Shown here: positions 1-12,245 of the stretch, one piece after another | How positions within the stretch are numbered: position 1 is the stretch's first letter | Layout: each line of letters opens with the position of its first letter | Assembly (NCBI GenBank): GCA_013339765.2 | Contig: JABSTR010001236.1 | Span: forward strand, 1 to 64,000 | Source: Haemaphysalis longicornis | Lineage: Eukaryota; Arthropoda; Arachnida; Ixodida; Ixodidae | DNA length: 64,000 nucleotides | Direction: 5' to 3' | Position numbers and translations under genes: made by a program | Notes under the pieces: generated by a model | The model's input: the letters and a program-made list of their open reading frames with translations, nothing else | Database searches by the model: none | Told to the model about the DNA's origin: nothing

Positions 1-272
1 AGAAAATTTAAAGCACTAGACTTGCAATGTGATTTGTGGATATATAACCTGCTGCCACACCTTCTGTTAAACAATGCTTGACAGAAGTTGACAACTGTGA
101 AAAAAATTTGCAGAAACCTTGAATTTTCTGTTGTTTACATTGGGAAGAGTTTGTATAAATGCATTTATTGGGTTGACACCTATTGCGGTTGGTCTCAAAG
201 ATTGCATTCACTTGATTCTTGCAATATCCTCATTCCATATTACTTTTCTTGTATCTTATTCTGCCAACTTAG

Positions 273-1715
273 AAATTTTTGAAGTGACTGTGAAAAAACT
301 TCATTTCAGAGGGAAATTTGGTTCCTGTCAGCCCTGTCAGCAATGCAACCATCCCCCTCATCAGGTGAAGTTGCGCACCACAAAAAGGGGCTCCACCTAC
401 ACGGTTTGCAAAAGAATGTTTGTCGAAAAATGCAACCTGGCAAGCCACCAGAGAGCGCAATATGAGTGCACCACCTGTCAAAAGAGTTTTACTCAAAGAA
501 GCTACCTGGTTGATCATGAGAAATCGCACTCTGGTGAGAGGCCGTATGTGTGCAGCACCTGTCAGAAGAGCTATACTCGAAGAGCTACCCTGGTTGTTCA
601 TGAACAATTGCACTCTGGCGAGAGGCCATATGTGTGCACCACCTGTCAGAAGATCTTTACTCAAAGAGGCCACCTGGTTGATCATGAGAATTGCACTCTG
701 GCGAGAGGCCCGCATGTGTGCACCACCTGTCAGAAGAGCTTCACTAGGAGAAGCGAACTGGTTAGCATGAGAAATCGCACTCTGGCGAGAGGCCGTATGC
801 GTGCAGCACCTGTCAGAAGAGCTTCACTACGAGAAGCCTCCTGGTTAGGCATGAGAAATCGCACTCTGGCGAGAGGCCGTATGTGTGCAGCACCTGTCAG
901 AAGAGCTTTACTCGAAGGAGCTAGCCTGGTTGATCATGAACAATTGCACTCTGGCGAGAGGCCGTATGTGTGCACCACCTGTCAGAAGAGCTTTACACGA
1001 AGAACCATCCTGGTTGATCATGAGAAATTGCACTCTGGCGAGAGGCCAGCATGTGTGCACCACTTGTCAGAAAGAGCTTTACTCCAAAGACGCAACCTGG
1101 TTGTTCATGAAAAATTGCACTCTGGCGAGAGGCATATGTGCAGCACCTGTCAGAAGAGCCTTTACTCAAGAAGGAGCCTGGTTGATCATGAGGAAATTGC
1201 ACTCTTGTTAGAAGGTATGTTGGTAGCAACTGTCAGAAGAGCTGTACATACAGTTCCAGTTTGGTGGATCACAAAAGATGTCACTCTGGCGAGAGGCTGT
1301 ATGTGCATAGCACCTGTTAGAAGTGCTTTGCTCAAAGACCCAACCTGATTAAACATAAAAAATTTCACTGTGAGAGGCCTTTGGTATACAGCAGCTGTCA
1401 GAAGAGCTATACTCAAAAAACCCACTGGTCACCCATGAAACACTGCATTCTCATCAAGGGCTCTGTGTGTCATCTCTCAGAAAAGCTTTACTCACAAAGT
1501 TCACCTGGTGTCATGAAAGACGACAATCTCTTGAAAAACAGTCTGTAGAACCTGTCAAAAGTCTTTTTTCATGGTCCGGCTTGGTCACTCATGAAGGAGT
1601 GCACTCAAAAAAGGCCATAATTCTGCATCTCCTGTCAGATTTACACATAAAAAGGGGAGTTGATGCTCATGAAGAATTACACTTCAGTGGGAACCCAAAC
1701 ATGTGTATTGATTGA
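273..1715 (+). pseudogene. Decayed C2H2 zinc-finger array exon
   Basis: The last exon of a C2H2 zinc-finger protein, a family of nuclear DNA-binding proteins. A likely splice acceptor (AG at 271-272) opens a frame that runs to about 690. It contains fingers of the form YVCSTCQKS..R...LVxHE.LHSGERP, with 84-base unit spacing. About ten finger units can be followed to about 1210, but single-base insertions and deletions move the frame several times (near 705, 765, 1050, 1075 and 1130). Weaker remnants continue to about 1715. The finger units stay similar at the DNA level despite the frame changes, so decay is recent, or some indels are assembly errors. The acceptor and first codons resemble those of the minus-strand array at 47.4-48.3 kb, so the two are paralogues. 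The finger identity is clear; target and function are unknown. Confidence 0.8.
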
Positions 1716-1839
1716 AGAATCAGCTTACTAAAGACACTTTGTCTTACATAAACTACTGCACTTGCCAGGCATTATGTCGATAGTAACCGTTCCGACTAGT
1801 TTCACTCGTGGAAGTCACTTGCGTAATTGCGTTAACAAT

Positions 1840-2180
1840 TTCATCCTTTGCAGGGTGGTTCGCCACTTTGGGAGCGCTTTTTCTCAAAGCTTTTTATTAG
1901 TCGTAATGATTGCACTTTACTGACACCTAGCATTTGGCAACAACTGTTCGGCACAAGCAATTGCCACTCTCGTGAAAAACTGTTTGCTATCTATGTCAAA
2001 CAGATGTTTATATATCATGCAAGATTCCGTCATGGAGAAAAATCTAATGCCTGTACCATTGTCAAAACTGATTGTGGTAAATGTACATTTAATGAAGATG
2101 AAATATGTATACCACACTATAATCGATGGGTGTCAGAAAGTTCTGCCAGAAACAGTCAAAAGGGGTTCTGAAACACCGGC
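1840..2180 (+). pseudogene. Possible further zinc-finger remnant
   Basis: The reading frame at 1848-2171 keeps isolated finger-like pieces (a basic HGEKSNAC linker and scattered Cys/His), but no complete C2H2 unit. It lies directly downstream of the decayed array in the same orientation, so it is probably its eroded tail. It could also be chance. Confidence 0.25.
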
Positions 2181-2233
2181 CACCGATACATGGATGTACT
2201 TATGATTAAATACAGCAATTTCCTGGTAATCAC

Positions 2234-2369
2234 CTCCTTTAAACTTGGTTGAACTGATTGTATTACTGGAGTTATTGTCAATGGGAAACAGCAATTTATT
2301 ATAGAGGTGCATTTCCTCCTCGGTCATTTGTCGTTCAACAGCTGGAGCGTTCCCCTCCATATCGCTCAT
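2234..2369 (-). CDS. Candidate first coding exon, unknown protein
   Basis: On the minus strand an ATG at 2369 (a second one follows three codons later) opens a frame of about 45 codons. It is rich in Glu, Met and Asn (start MSDMEGNAPAVERQ) and runs to a plausible donor, GTGATT, at 2233-2228. The composition looks protein-like rather than random, and the exon lies next to a CpG-containing stretch from which the plus-strand frame at 2687 diverges. That suggests a shared promoter. I do not recognise the family and the next exon was not found. Confidence is low because a short open frame with a donor can arise by chance. Confidence 0.3.
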
Positions 2370-2686
2370 GATGCGTATAGGTCGCGGTTTTTTCTGAAAT
2401 TTTCTTGGTGCGTCTTATCCACCGTGCGATTATGTATGGAAGAATTCCTCCGGCGGCCGCGCGTGGGCACCACGTTAGGAGACACAGCTTTGGTCAAAAT
2501 GAATCCGAAGCCCACCGCTATGTGTTTCTACACCAGGGCATTAAATCAAAGTGTCTGCTAGTGCGACAACCGCGCGCCACTATTGTATAAAATCAAAGTA
2601 ATATCAAACTGGGTAGCAAAAATAAAACGCAGCTTTTTATCACATAGGTTACTCTGAAGGAGGTAAACGTGCTGCTAATTTTTAAA

Positions 2687-2869
2687 ATGAGTCTGATAAG
2701 TTTCTCGGCCGCTTCCGGTCGCGTCACTTCCGCCGCCAGAACCTTTTGCGCTATTTACGACAGCACGCAAGAGACGCGCGATAAGGTGGCCAAATGGTCT
2801 CCGACTCTTGGGACTATTTCTACAAAAGCATTTAGCCGGGTTCATAAAGCTCCGTTCCGCGAGTGGTGA
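2687..2869 (+). CDS. Short hypothetical ORF, divergent from 2369
   Basis: A 60-codon frame starts at ATG 2687 and stops at 2867-2869. The N-terminus is Ser/Ala/Arg-rich (MSLISFSAASGRVTSAAR), which could pass for a mitochondrial presequence. No known domain is visible. CpG-rich DNA and the divergent exon upstream make a transcription start here plausible. It may be a first exon or a non-coding transcript. Confidence 0.25.
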   Translation: MSLISFSAASGRVTSAARTFCAIYDSTQETRDKVAKWSPTLGTISTKAFSRVHKAPFREW

Positions 2870-3406
2870 CTGTTGGCGAAGAAGATATCAGTGGTCGGAG
2901 GGTGATAGTGATGTGCTGGCGGACTCCCATGAAGTTGCTGAATTGTTTGTTAGCGAGTGGAGGAAGAAGACTTCGAGGTTTTGCCTAACGCCGTTTGTAA
3001 GTACATCCATTGTGTGTATCAATAAACATTTTTGAGAACTCTGTCAAGACTTTGACGAATGCACGTGTCTAGCCCTCCTCACCGCATGCGTTGAAGGCGG
3101 CACGGGACTTTCGCCGCTCTTTCTAACCCTATGAGTTTACAATTAACATCGTCTTGTACACCGGTGCCTTATACCAGTGCGAATGTACGTTTTTTTCGGA
3201 AAGTCATTTTGAGGGGGGTGCGACAACAAGGTGCGAATAGACCGGAAAATAGTGCTGCTCGGTGATGCCTCCCACCAATTTGAGCATGCTAAGTGTGTCT
3301 GCTAATTGAATTGGGCAGAGTCGTCGTTTTGTAGCTAAGAGAGTATGCTGCCTACTGGAGCTGAAAAAGTGGTAGGTTTTTTATTCTTCCACTCTCCGAC
3401 GAAAAG

Positions 3407-3995
3407 TTGCATTAAACGGGACGACCCTCAATCATCAGCCACCGGAACAAAGTGACGACAACAAGAATTAGTGCATATCAAAGAATTGAATTGTCGTCGT
3501 TAGCCTGCCTAAGCTCACTGCAGGGCCTTCATCTCTCCTATATACCTCCATTATCCGACTCCGCTAACTGCGACCAGTATATCCCGCGAACTTCTTAATC
3601 TCATCTGCCCCATCTCATTCTCTGCCACCCCCTACCACGCTTGCCTTGTATGGGATCCACAGTGTTACTTTTAATGACCAACAGTTATCTTGCCTTCACA
3701 TTACATGCCCTGCCCATGTCCATTTCTTAATTTCTACTAATACGTCCTTAACACGCATTTGTCCCCTGACCCACTCTGCTCTCTTCTCTACCAGTTACAC
3801 CCATCATCTGTTCCATTGCTCTGCTCAGTTCATCCTCAATTAAGTGAACCCTTTTAGTGAGCCTCCAAGTTTTCTGACCCGGAGCCTCAGATATGTGAAA
3901 GCAAAACAAGGCGATCCTCAATCGTCAGCCACCAGGGGAAAGTGGCAAGGACATGAATTAATATGTATAGGATCCTCAACTAAGAGAATTGATAA
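3407..3995 (+). repeat. Diverged direct repeat around a pyrimidine-rich LINE-like tail
   Basis: A segment near 3417-3495 (CCTCAATCATCAGCCACC...) recurs in diverged form at 3907-3995 (CCTCAATCGTCAGCCACC...). The DNA between them is pyrimidine-rich and contains the phrase CCTCAATTAAGTGAACCC followed by GCCTCCAAGTTTCTGACCC. This resembles 3' regions of arthropod non-LTR retrotransposons as I remember them; no ORF survives. The direct repeat is seen; the LINE assignment is a guess. Confidence 0.35.
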
Positions 3996-4589
3996 TGACT
4001 TGGGTCCTTAATTTGTTAGAGCGAGTAATGTACATGTGTTCCCAAAGTGAAGTCAATTTATTGTTCGTTGGGTGCCAATGTTTGAGCTTGTTGGTGTTGT
4101 GGTTGTAGCTATGCTGTGCACCGGTTTCCACTTTCATTATTCCATTCGGTCTTCCATACATTTCTATGAAATATATGCATTTATAACCCCAACAAAAGTG
4201 AGTGGTTTACACTTTACCTAGTTATCACCAGTGAAAGCAGACCATGCGCACATGTAGTGTGTTGTGAAAATTTGCCTTTGCTTGAGAATTGTCAGTCTGC
4301 GGTCCGGCTGTTTGTACTGACGATTCATCCTTTAAGCAAAGTAGCCTGGGACTCAATTTCACGATTGAAACATTGAAAGAGAATGGCACTCTATCTGGAT
4401 TTGTATCTTCGGTTTGATAAGGAGCATGTCTTCTGGATGTATGCGCCAGAATCGGTGAAGCCTTTGATGAACTACTCATCGGGCCTACCAAGCTTGTTAA
4501 AAATGCTATTGCCTTGTCATGTTTTCACTCAGCAGTTTCGAAATTATGCCAACACTTGATGACAGACAGTTTCAATGAGCAAGTTAAAA

Positions 4590-5220
4590 AGTAAAGGGAG
4601 GCAGAATTTCCACAGGACCTCTTGTCATGGTCATGTGAAAAACTTCTAAAAATCCTAAAAACAAAGTTCGGCTGCCGGGATGTTTCAGAGGACACCCAAA
4701 AGCCCAAAAAAGTTGCAGTCATCCCATACATTCAACAATCGTGCACATCTTAAAAAAAATGGGCCATCGCTATGGAGTGCAAGTGGCTATCATGGCTCAC
4801 AACGAGTTGCGTTCTATATGTGGCAGGCTTGACAGAAAGATAGAGCGGGGAAGTGATAAGAAAGGGGTCGGTCGTGGTGTTAAACACAAGAACCGGTATG
4901 TTGCCTGCGCAACAGGAGTTGTGTACAGCATTCCTTTACCCTTTGGCCGAACTTATGTTGGACAAACTGGCCGCTGTATCAATGTGCGTTTGAAAGAACA
5001 TAAATTGTCATTGAAGTGCCCTCTATCATCTCATCTTCGCATTGTGGTAAGTGCAGCGAATGCAAACCTAGTTTTCCTGCCACTAACATTTTATTTAGGC
5101 ACCGTGATCAAACAACCCGTGAAATCATGGAGGCATTCCACATAGAAGTGGTAATAAGTGTGTGAGCCAAGCAAGCATGTCTCCACCCTAAAGAGATTGC
5201 GTATCTGCTTGCGCCTTGAC
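4590..5220 (+). pseudogene. Penelope-like element 3' fragment (GIY-YIG endonuclease)
   Basis: Reading across small frame breaks, this stretch encodes the C-terminus of a Penelope-like retroelement protein. A segment reading KKVAVIPYI... and a GVQVA...NELRSICGRLD segment link the reverse transcriptase to the endonuclease. The GIY-YIG domain follows (GVVYSIPLPFGRTYVGQTGR, then RLKEHK). The downstream piece with a Cys-x2-Cys (GKCSEC) and RHRDQTTREIMEAFHI is in another frame, so there is a frameshift near 5045-5100. The 5' part, including the reverse transcriptase core, is absent. This is a dead 5'-truncated copy. A better preserved relative is at 14.3-14.7 kb. Confidence 0.8.
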
Positions 5221-5559
5221 GGTAACGTGTATATCTAGTTGTGTCATCACCGTGACCTTTGTAAACTTGTTTCAATCATGCGCAGTGCCTTTCTATTAAT
5301 TTTATTGTTTGTCTTGAGTGTTGATATTCACCCTTCTTGATATTAAAATTTAGTTGTTAAAATTTAGTTGTCTGAGTTCACGCTGGTTGTATCCAAGAAG
5401 AACTATCCTTTGCCTGACGCCAGTGTTACCAATTGTACGATTTTTGCCATACTTGTATGGCGTTCTATCAATTTTTCTCTTATCATTGGGCCGTAGTGCC
5501 GTTCAGCCAGTTTTCCGTCAGCGTAGGGCTATTTTGAGTTTCACCAAATGAACCTGCTT

Positions 5560-7837
5560 AACTACAAAATTATTCTTTCATCGAATGGGTTTCAACATCC
5601 GCATGCATAGAGCGTATAGATCAGACTGATCAAAAAACAACAGAGTGCAAGTGGAATGTGTGCAGAGAGGATAGACGTCATTAAGAATGGAATGTTCATT
5701 ATCTGCAACAGAGCTGTCCTCCACAATCAACATGGAGGAATGAGTGAATGTCGACAGTAAGTGTATAATAATATGAAACTAGTGAAGGGCCAGTGCAGTG
5801 TGGTGGCCAATCCGCCGAACCAGGGGTGTAGTGCTGGCCGAAGGCAACGGGCCAGCAGGGAAGAAGAAAAGGAAGGAGCTCGGAAGCGGTCAGGCAAGAC
5901 GACAGCAGGACGGCGCGCTAGCGGTGTAGGCCAGAGGTCCGTCGCTGCCGCTTCCTTCGAAGTTCCATCCGTCGCGGTGTAGGCCCGACGACAGCCCTGG
6001 ACACCGCCACGTTCTTCGCCGGGTTGAACGTTGAACATAACGCCGAGTTGAGGCATCTCGGCGCGCACGTCTCGTCGGCTCTGCGGACAGACTGCCACCT
6101 CACGTCGACGCACCGAGGTGACCGGCCCGTCCCCGCTCCATCCATCGTGCCCGCCCCAGCGGACTGTAGTGGACCGGTTCCTCGCCAGTCCTCTGCAAGT
6201 CTTGTGAATATTGCCTTTCCCCTTTCAATACCTACCCGTTTGGATTGCCTGTTTAATATAACGCGTGTGTTTGTGTAGACAGTAGTCCGGCTCATTGCTC
6301 TGCCTGCGGTCCGGCCCAACATTTATAACCTAAACTATATAAATGCCACTTGCATGGTGCACTTGATGACCACACAATTAGTATCAGCCCGTCGTTAATA
6401 TGGGATAGAAATAATTTCTGAATCAGGAGCAGATCAAGAATGAATAAAAAATTCAGTGTCCTACTTTCTGAATAAGGATGACAGGCGAAGCAGGGTGGAG
6501 TCGACGAAACAAACCACAATTATTTGTAACTTGCGATTGAGCATACTTCTTAGCCATGTATCTGAATGAAAGTTGGAAGGACTATAACTTTACTAAGCAG
6601 ACAAACGTGGATGTCCATTTTCCAATATTGAGGACTTCACTGTGAAGTACTAATTATGAAAATTAAATGAAACTTGAAGTGCAGTTGGAATCGTCTTCAC
6701 GGCTACTTGCCACATGTTGTGTTTTCGGATTGTTTTAAATGCACAAATGTTACACTTTTTTGTTGTAGCCATTCAATTAGAATGGTTCTCAACTGGTGAG
6801 TCCATGAAGCCTGGCTCTGCTCGCAAGCATCCCGCCCTCACTCCCCGTGCACGTGTGAATGGGTACCCGGTGATGTGAGCTCTTAGAAGGTAAAAGCACC
6901 GGTCAAAACGTTGCTCTGGAAGCCCTTCGAGGTGCACATATCACCATGGCGCAAGCACCAACCAAAACATAATTTCGGGAAGCCTTCAAGAAGGCAACAC
7001 AATGTCTATCTCTGGAGGCTGGAAACTTCCATCATATGCTGATTTGTCTGCGCTAGCTGTATTGTAAAACGGAAGCATATGTATCTTCACTGTTAAAGTA
7101 CTAAAACAAACAAATAAAAATTACACAAATAACCCACAAAGACATTCAAATAGCCACTAAATTGACGTATGTTACGAAATAGTAATTTTTTAGCGTAGGG
7201 AAAAACGTAGCACCGCCTACAATATTGTGTAGGGCAATGTAGAGTTTTTTCAAGCGCAATGTGGCATGTTGTGGCCAAACTAGGTTGGCAATGCTGACTC
7301 GCGCTGAATTTTGCGCACAGGCAGGCCAGCTGACATGCCGTCAATGCCGAGACAAGACCCAAGTGCCGGAAAAGCAGTTTTTTGTGCGTTTCTGTAGTCC
7401 ATTCCTGTAAAATCTCTCAAAGCGGTGTTTTCATATGTAAGTCATCAAACCCTGGCCTAGTCACGTGGTTCATTTACACTGAAGCGCTCCCAGACAGCAC
7501 AGCTGCCGTTGTGTGGTAAGGTGCTACCAAAGCAGCCGTATCACCTTTGTAAATTCTCGTGGCATTGCAGTTCTGTACAAAGAGGTGATAAGAAAGGAAC
7601 AGCTTGCGGGTCGGTGGCTGAGAGTCTTTGGGTTACAGGGAATAACCTTGAAAGATGTAGTGGATATGGTCTAAAACCAGGCGAAAGTGCATAAAAACTT
7701 TAATGGTTACATGGTGTCTTAGAATCCCTAAATTTCTCCAAAGAATTGATTGTTTAAAATCACCATTTTTGGAAAGTAGAGCTATTCTGAGGGCCAGCCA
7801 AATATCCAGACCAATCCAATTTATAGCGCTTACAACC
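5560..7837. other. Long stretch with no supported gene
   Basis: Nothing convincing was found here. The part at 5800-6290 is GC- and CpG-richer than its surroundings and has open frames on both strands, but no recognisable motif. It could be a first exon with promoter or a solo LTR; neither is supported. 6300-7837 is ordinary AT-rich non-coding DNA. Confidence 0.5.
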
Positions 7838-9321
7838 TTAAAGGGACACTGAAATGAATTTGTCAAGCTCCCGGTTTTGCTTGCACTGTGTAGACTGGCT
7901 CAAATTACCGCACTTTTCATCGTTTATTCGGTTGATAAGTCGTTAATTATTTTATAAAGCGGGAAAGAAGAAATGCTACCTAGCACGGTCTGTGGCGGCG
8001 GCACCAACTAAAGGCTGTGACCTCGGGAGGAAAAGGCACCGTGATTGGACGATGTCCAAGGTTAGCATTCAAACAAGTTTCGGTTTCCGTTCTGTAACAC
8101 AACATGCTTGACATCCGACGGCATCGTTGGATGGGCATTCTCGATATCTCAGTAATCGCCGTACCGCACTTCTGCCATGTCGGCTGTAAAATGCCCGAGA
8201 TAAGCCTCCCAGGATGGCTTGGAATCGTAGAAATCACTAGCCGAGGCCTACGCAGTGAATGAACGCCCTCCGCGTCACCGCAGACGCTCAGATTTCATGC
8301 GCTCTTCCTCACTCATGCCTATATCGTAAAAAGCGTGTTCGCACCAGGCTAAGGGTGTGCTGATTCAGGCCTGTGCCCACTGCCCGCAAGTAGTCGGTGC
8401 TTGTGGTAACAGCACGCTAACGAGAACTCGCTAGCGCGTCAGTGGCAGTCTGCGCGCGTTCTGCGAACTCGCTCATGGAGCAGTGAACGTTACGGCGAAA
8501 AAATGGTGAACTCAGTTAAGAAAATATCTACCGAACACGAAAAAAAATCAACTTGCAAAAAAAAGGGTGTACCCTCGGGGATTCGAAGTTGCGACTTGCT
8601 AAACAATAGCCCAGCACCTCAGACCACTCAGCCACGAGCCAGCTCTGCAGAGGATGGATATATAAGGTATATAACGTATAACCAGTTTCACTTTTTAGTT
8701 TTATCATTTCAAGTACTTTGGGTGACTATTTGTTGTATAGCGCCCGTGGAGTAAGCGTCCCCCAAACTTCCACAATATCTCACGTCTAGCAATTGCATTT
8801 CTCTGACAGAAAAGTGTTCGCAGATGTGCGGTCGTGCTGCTGACCGCTGTGCTTGTTCACCCAGCGCAAAAAAGTGCTTCCTGCTACCTAGTTTTGCGCT
8901 GTACGGTAAAAGTTTCAGTTTATTTTATTTTCTTAGTACCTATATTGACTTCGCTGGCTCTTCTCCCTCCTTGAAGTGGCATTAGATTTTCCTACTATAG
9001 CATAAAGTCAGCGAAGCATCGCATGTGCACTTGTGCAACGACCCGTTGGTGGCCGGTGGACTTAACGTTGGGCCGACTGACTCGGTCGCGGAAGGTCGGT
9101 GAGCCGTGCAGTAGCGCAGCCAATTGCCAGCTCATCTCCTGCTGACGTCACACAAAAACACCACAGAAAATGGGCGAGAGTGCAGAGAGGACAGCGTTTT
9201 CGAATTGATTTTTCTGCTAAATCCGCGTAAACGCGCTCAGAGTGGTCGAAACATGGCCTCCGGACTACACTTTGCGTTCGTAATCCCGCAATGTTTACAA
9301 ATCGCTCCAGTGTTCCATTAA
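7838..9321 (-). mobile_element. TTAA-flanked non-autonomous DNA transposon, copy 1
   Basis: It begins with TTAAAGGGACACTGAAATGA at 7838 and ends at 9321 with a decayed version of the same inverted end (CCAGTGTTCCATTAA). The interior matches the element at 27714-29396 in reverse orientation, for example the shared block AGCGGTCAGCAGC...GCTTTTTTGCGCTGGG (reverse-complemented around 8840-8880) and a tRNA-like block. TTAA at both ends fits the piggyBac superfamily target duplication; no transposase frame is present. This copy is shorter and more diverged, so older than the 27.7 kb copy. Confidence 0.7.
8566..8655 (-). repeat. tRNA-like block inside the TTAA element
   Basis: Read on the minus strand it has an A-box-like GTGGCTGAGTGGTCTGAGG and a B-box-like ACTTCGAATCCCC about 35 bases later, as in a tRNA or a tRNA-derived SINE head. 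The cloverleaf is incomplete, and the same block occurs in the other copy of the element (28.56 kb). It is part of the repeat, not an independent tRNA gene. Confidence 0.5.
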
Positions 9322-10128
9322 AATAGACGAAGATGCGATGCAAAAATTGCATTTTTTCGATGACATGCACCTCGTGTTCTGCATGTACTGCGGCACTCAT
9401 CTTGTTTTTTTTTTCTAAAGTGCATCTATTCGTTTTCGATTCCAGGCCAGTACTGTTTTGTTTCGTCCATTGGTTGCGAGCGTGGTTGCGAGTAAAACCC
9501 GAGTAGAAAAAAGGACAAGGCGCCACCCGATTGGCTACTACCTGCATGTTACAGCAGGCGCACAATCTGATTGGCTGGGCTGCATACGTAATCTGCTCCG
9601 CACTCTCATCACAGTGTAAGGTCAGTAGTACTCGGCATAAAAATACATCAAATACTCGGCATCAAAAGCCTCACTCGGCATCCAAACAGAGTAAACCTGA
9701 CTTGATGACCGCAAGGAAGAACGAGCAGCATTGGGGAAGTGCCTGGGGTAATGTTTCTCTGCATGTCAGGCGGCAGAGTAGCACGAAAACCACTATGGGA
9801 AGGTTTGTCTAGTGCACCCGCAAGCTGCTGACGTTTCATTTCATTTCTTTTCAGGATATAATTAAGCTGGAGGCTGCACTGGGTGCGTCTAAAAGAAATG
9901 ATAAATTGGAGGATGCTATTTATCCGATGATGCAAAACAGCATATCCATTGTGCTATGAGCAATACCGCGGCGAGTCGGCCTGCATCCTGACGCACGCTT
10001 CCTCATCAGCAGTTTATCTGTTGATGAGCAATTCGAGAATGCTAAATGTTTATACCGTGCTCATTGTCCGGTGGTGACGTGATATGATTAGAATAAATTG
10101 TAAACGTGGTTATCCCACCTAGCCGAGT

Positions 10129-11810
10129 GTGTACCTCTTTCCAAAACAGTGGGGTGGATTTCATTACCAGCCCCTTTGTTGCAATTCATTGTGCGCAATG
10201 CGAATCACGTGGAGGCGAGTTACTTGCAAAGAGCCGGCATGCGGGAAAAGAGCCAGCAGGCAAACTCTGTTTTCAAAGGCTTTCTTTAAAGGTGTTTCTA
10301 ATTCAACTTTCAGTCTTGGGGAGTGCTGCGCGCACGTAGCTGCACTGTTGTTTCGTGTCGAGGCAAGTGTGCAGTATGGCCTGAACGACCCATCCCAAAC
10401 CGACATTGCCTGCAAGTAGATTGAGGCATCAAAGGAAAGCAGAGTAAGTATTTGTTGCTATTCTGTCATATACAGGGTTTTCCAGTGAAGTAGTAACTAA
10501 TCACTCACCTTTTCACCGGCAGCACCAGTCCCTGAAATACAATTTTTCAAGCCCAAAATAGGCCACCTGCCACCTGAAGTCAAAGAGAGAGACGACCGCG
10601 CAATACCCACTTTCACAGATGAGCAGGTGTCGAACTTTCTGCACCAAGTGAAGGTAAGGAACTTAGACTGATTTGTTTTGGACGCACAAGTGAAAAAAAA
10701 ATTGTGTTCTCATCGAGCACTTGGAAGGTCACTGGCGTTTACCCTGCTGCTACGAACCAGACGCGATTACATCACAACTAGGACCCTGATTAAAATATTT
10801 TTTGCAGGAAATTGCACCGAACACGTTGCTACTGACTTCTGTCACAGACAGCGAGGAAACGGGCTCTGCTCCTGAGACGAAGGCGCAGAAAACTGACGAT
10901 CGACAAGGGGTCAGCAACTCTCTGCAAGGCTTCCCCTAGCTGAAATATACCTAAACACTGACATACACGAGGCCAAGAAGCTGCAGCTTACAGTGGAAGC
11001 CTGCAGAGAAATTGAAAATGCAACTCGTGGACAGGGAAAGTCACCGAGATGGGGGAAGGGCGTCGAGGTCGGATCACTGCTTCTCTTCTGCACCGAGTAA
11101 CAGCATGCAACAGTGGTACGGTCAACCTCGTTGCACAAATTATGGGGTATGTCAAAACGCCTCAGGTTTCCAACTTGCAGTGGGGCTCCGAAACAGAGCA
11201 AAAAGCTGTACAAGCATTCACACAGCTTGAGTCGCCAAAGCACATAGACTTTAATGTCAAAGACTGTGGTCTGTTTGTTGGAGAAAGAATGCCTTTCATT
11301 GGTGCATCTCCAGATGGAATCGTGTCGTGCATGCTGTGCACCATCAGTTCTAGAGGTTAAATGTCCTCCGACGATGAAGGGTGCTTCCCTTACAATGGGT
11401 TGTACTAAACTTACATACTTGAACGAAAACTTGGAGCTCAGGCATAATCATGCATATTATATGCAGGTGCAGGCCCAAATGGCTCTCACTGGGCTGCGTC
11501 AAGCATATTTTGTGGTGTTCACAGGCTCTTCGCTGACAACAGAAGTGGCCTTTGACGAGACCTTTTGGGCACATGCTAAACTCAACGAAGGACATTTTTT
11601 TTTAACAATATATTCCCAGAGCTGCAGTCACTGCGCATCTTCAAGCAGATGGAGCGTGCAAGAAAACATGTTGCTATCAAGGCACCAAATCAGGAAATGT
11701 TGTTGAATGCTCACTTTGTCCGGCAACATTTCACCTGAAGTGTGTAAAACTCAGACGTACACCTCGGCAATGGGCTTGCCCCAGTTGTCAGGGAAATGGC
11801 CCGTGATTAA
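10129..11810 (+). pseudogene. SWIM / YqaJ exonuclease / PHD protein of an ISL2EU element
   Basis: Domains in order: a SWIM-like segment (CCAHVAALLFRVEASVQYG, near 10325-10380), then QTDIACK ending at a TAG (10417-10419) where Trp is expected. A donor GTAAGT follows at 10444. A linker exon reading PEIQFFKPKIGHLPPEV ends at donor GTAAGG (10654). The next exon begins at 10808 and has in-frame stops near 10935-10950. Then comes the YqaJ core: RGRITASLLHRVTACNSG, WGSETEQKAVQAF, the nuclease motifs GASPDGI (about 11300-11320) and LEVKCP (about 11345-11365), with a frameshift between the last two. A C-terminal PHD finger in another frame (C..C, FHLKC, WACPSC; about 11640-11810) follows a T-run at 11596-11603 where the frame slips. 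YqaJ proteins are lambda-type exonucleases; their role in ISL2EU transposition is not established. Broken, non-functional. Confidence 0.8.
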
Positions 11811-12245
11811 TAAGCATAGCGTTTTTTTAACCGTCCTCAAGCATTACTATTTCAACGTGGTGTTGTACCACTCTCAACATATATCAAGTGTAAATGCGAA
11901 TGTTTAATTTTCTTCATGTGCGAATGCAAGTCATCATTTCGCATGTAACACTGCTCCTGTAACCAGGATTAAACATGTCCTTTGTCTTTTAAAGCCAGAG
12001 TTATGTCAGTTACAAAGTGAAATGGTTCCTTAAATCATTTCATGCAACAGCTCAAGTTTGCAGATATATACAAAAATTTACCCGTTATCTGTGTTGTGCA
12101 GGTACACTGCTGCCACAGTGTAGCGGATAACGTGCAATAAAATCCGTTTGCAATCCCTTTGTGGGCATAAATACGCAAACATGATGGTTTGTCAAATTGT
12201 GGTTTCTGTCTTGGTTTTACGCAGTGCCTTGCAGGTTCATGCCAC

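Noticed and set aside
5800..6290. Solo LTR or first exon in the GC-rich block
   Set aside because: TG...CA ends can be chosen, but no target duplication, polypurine tract or partner LTR was found, and no protein motif appears.
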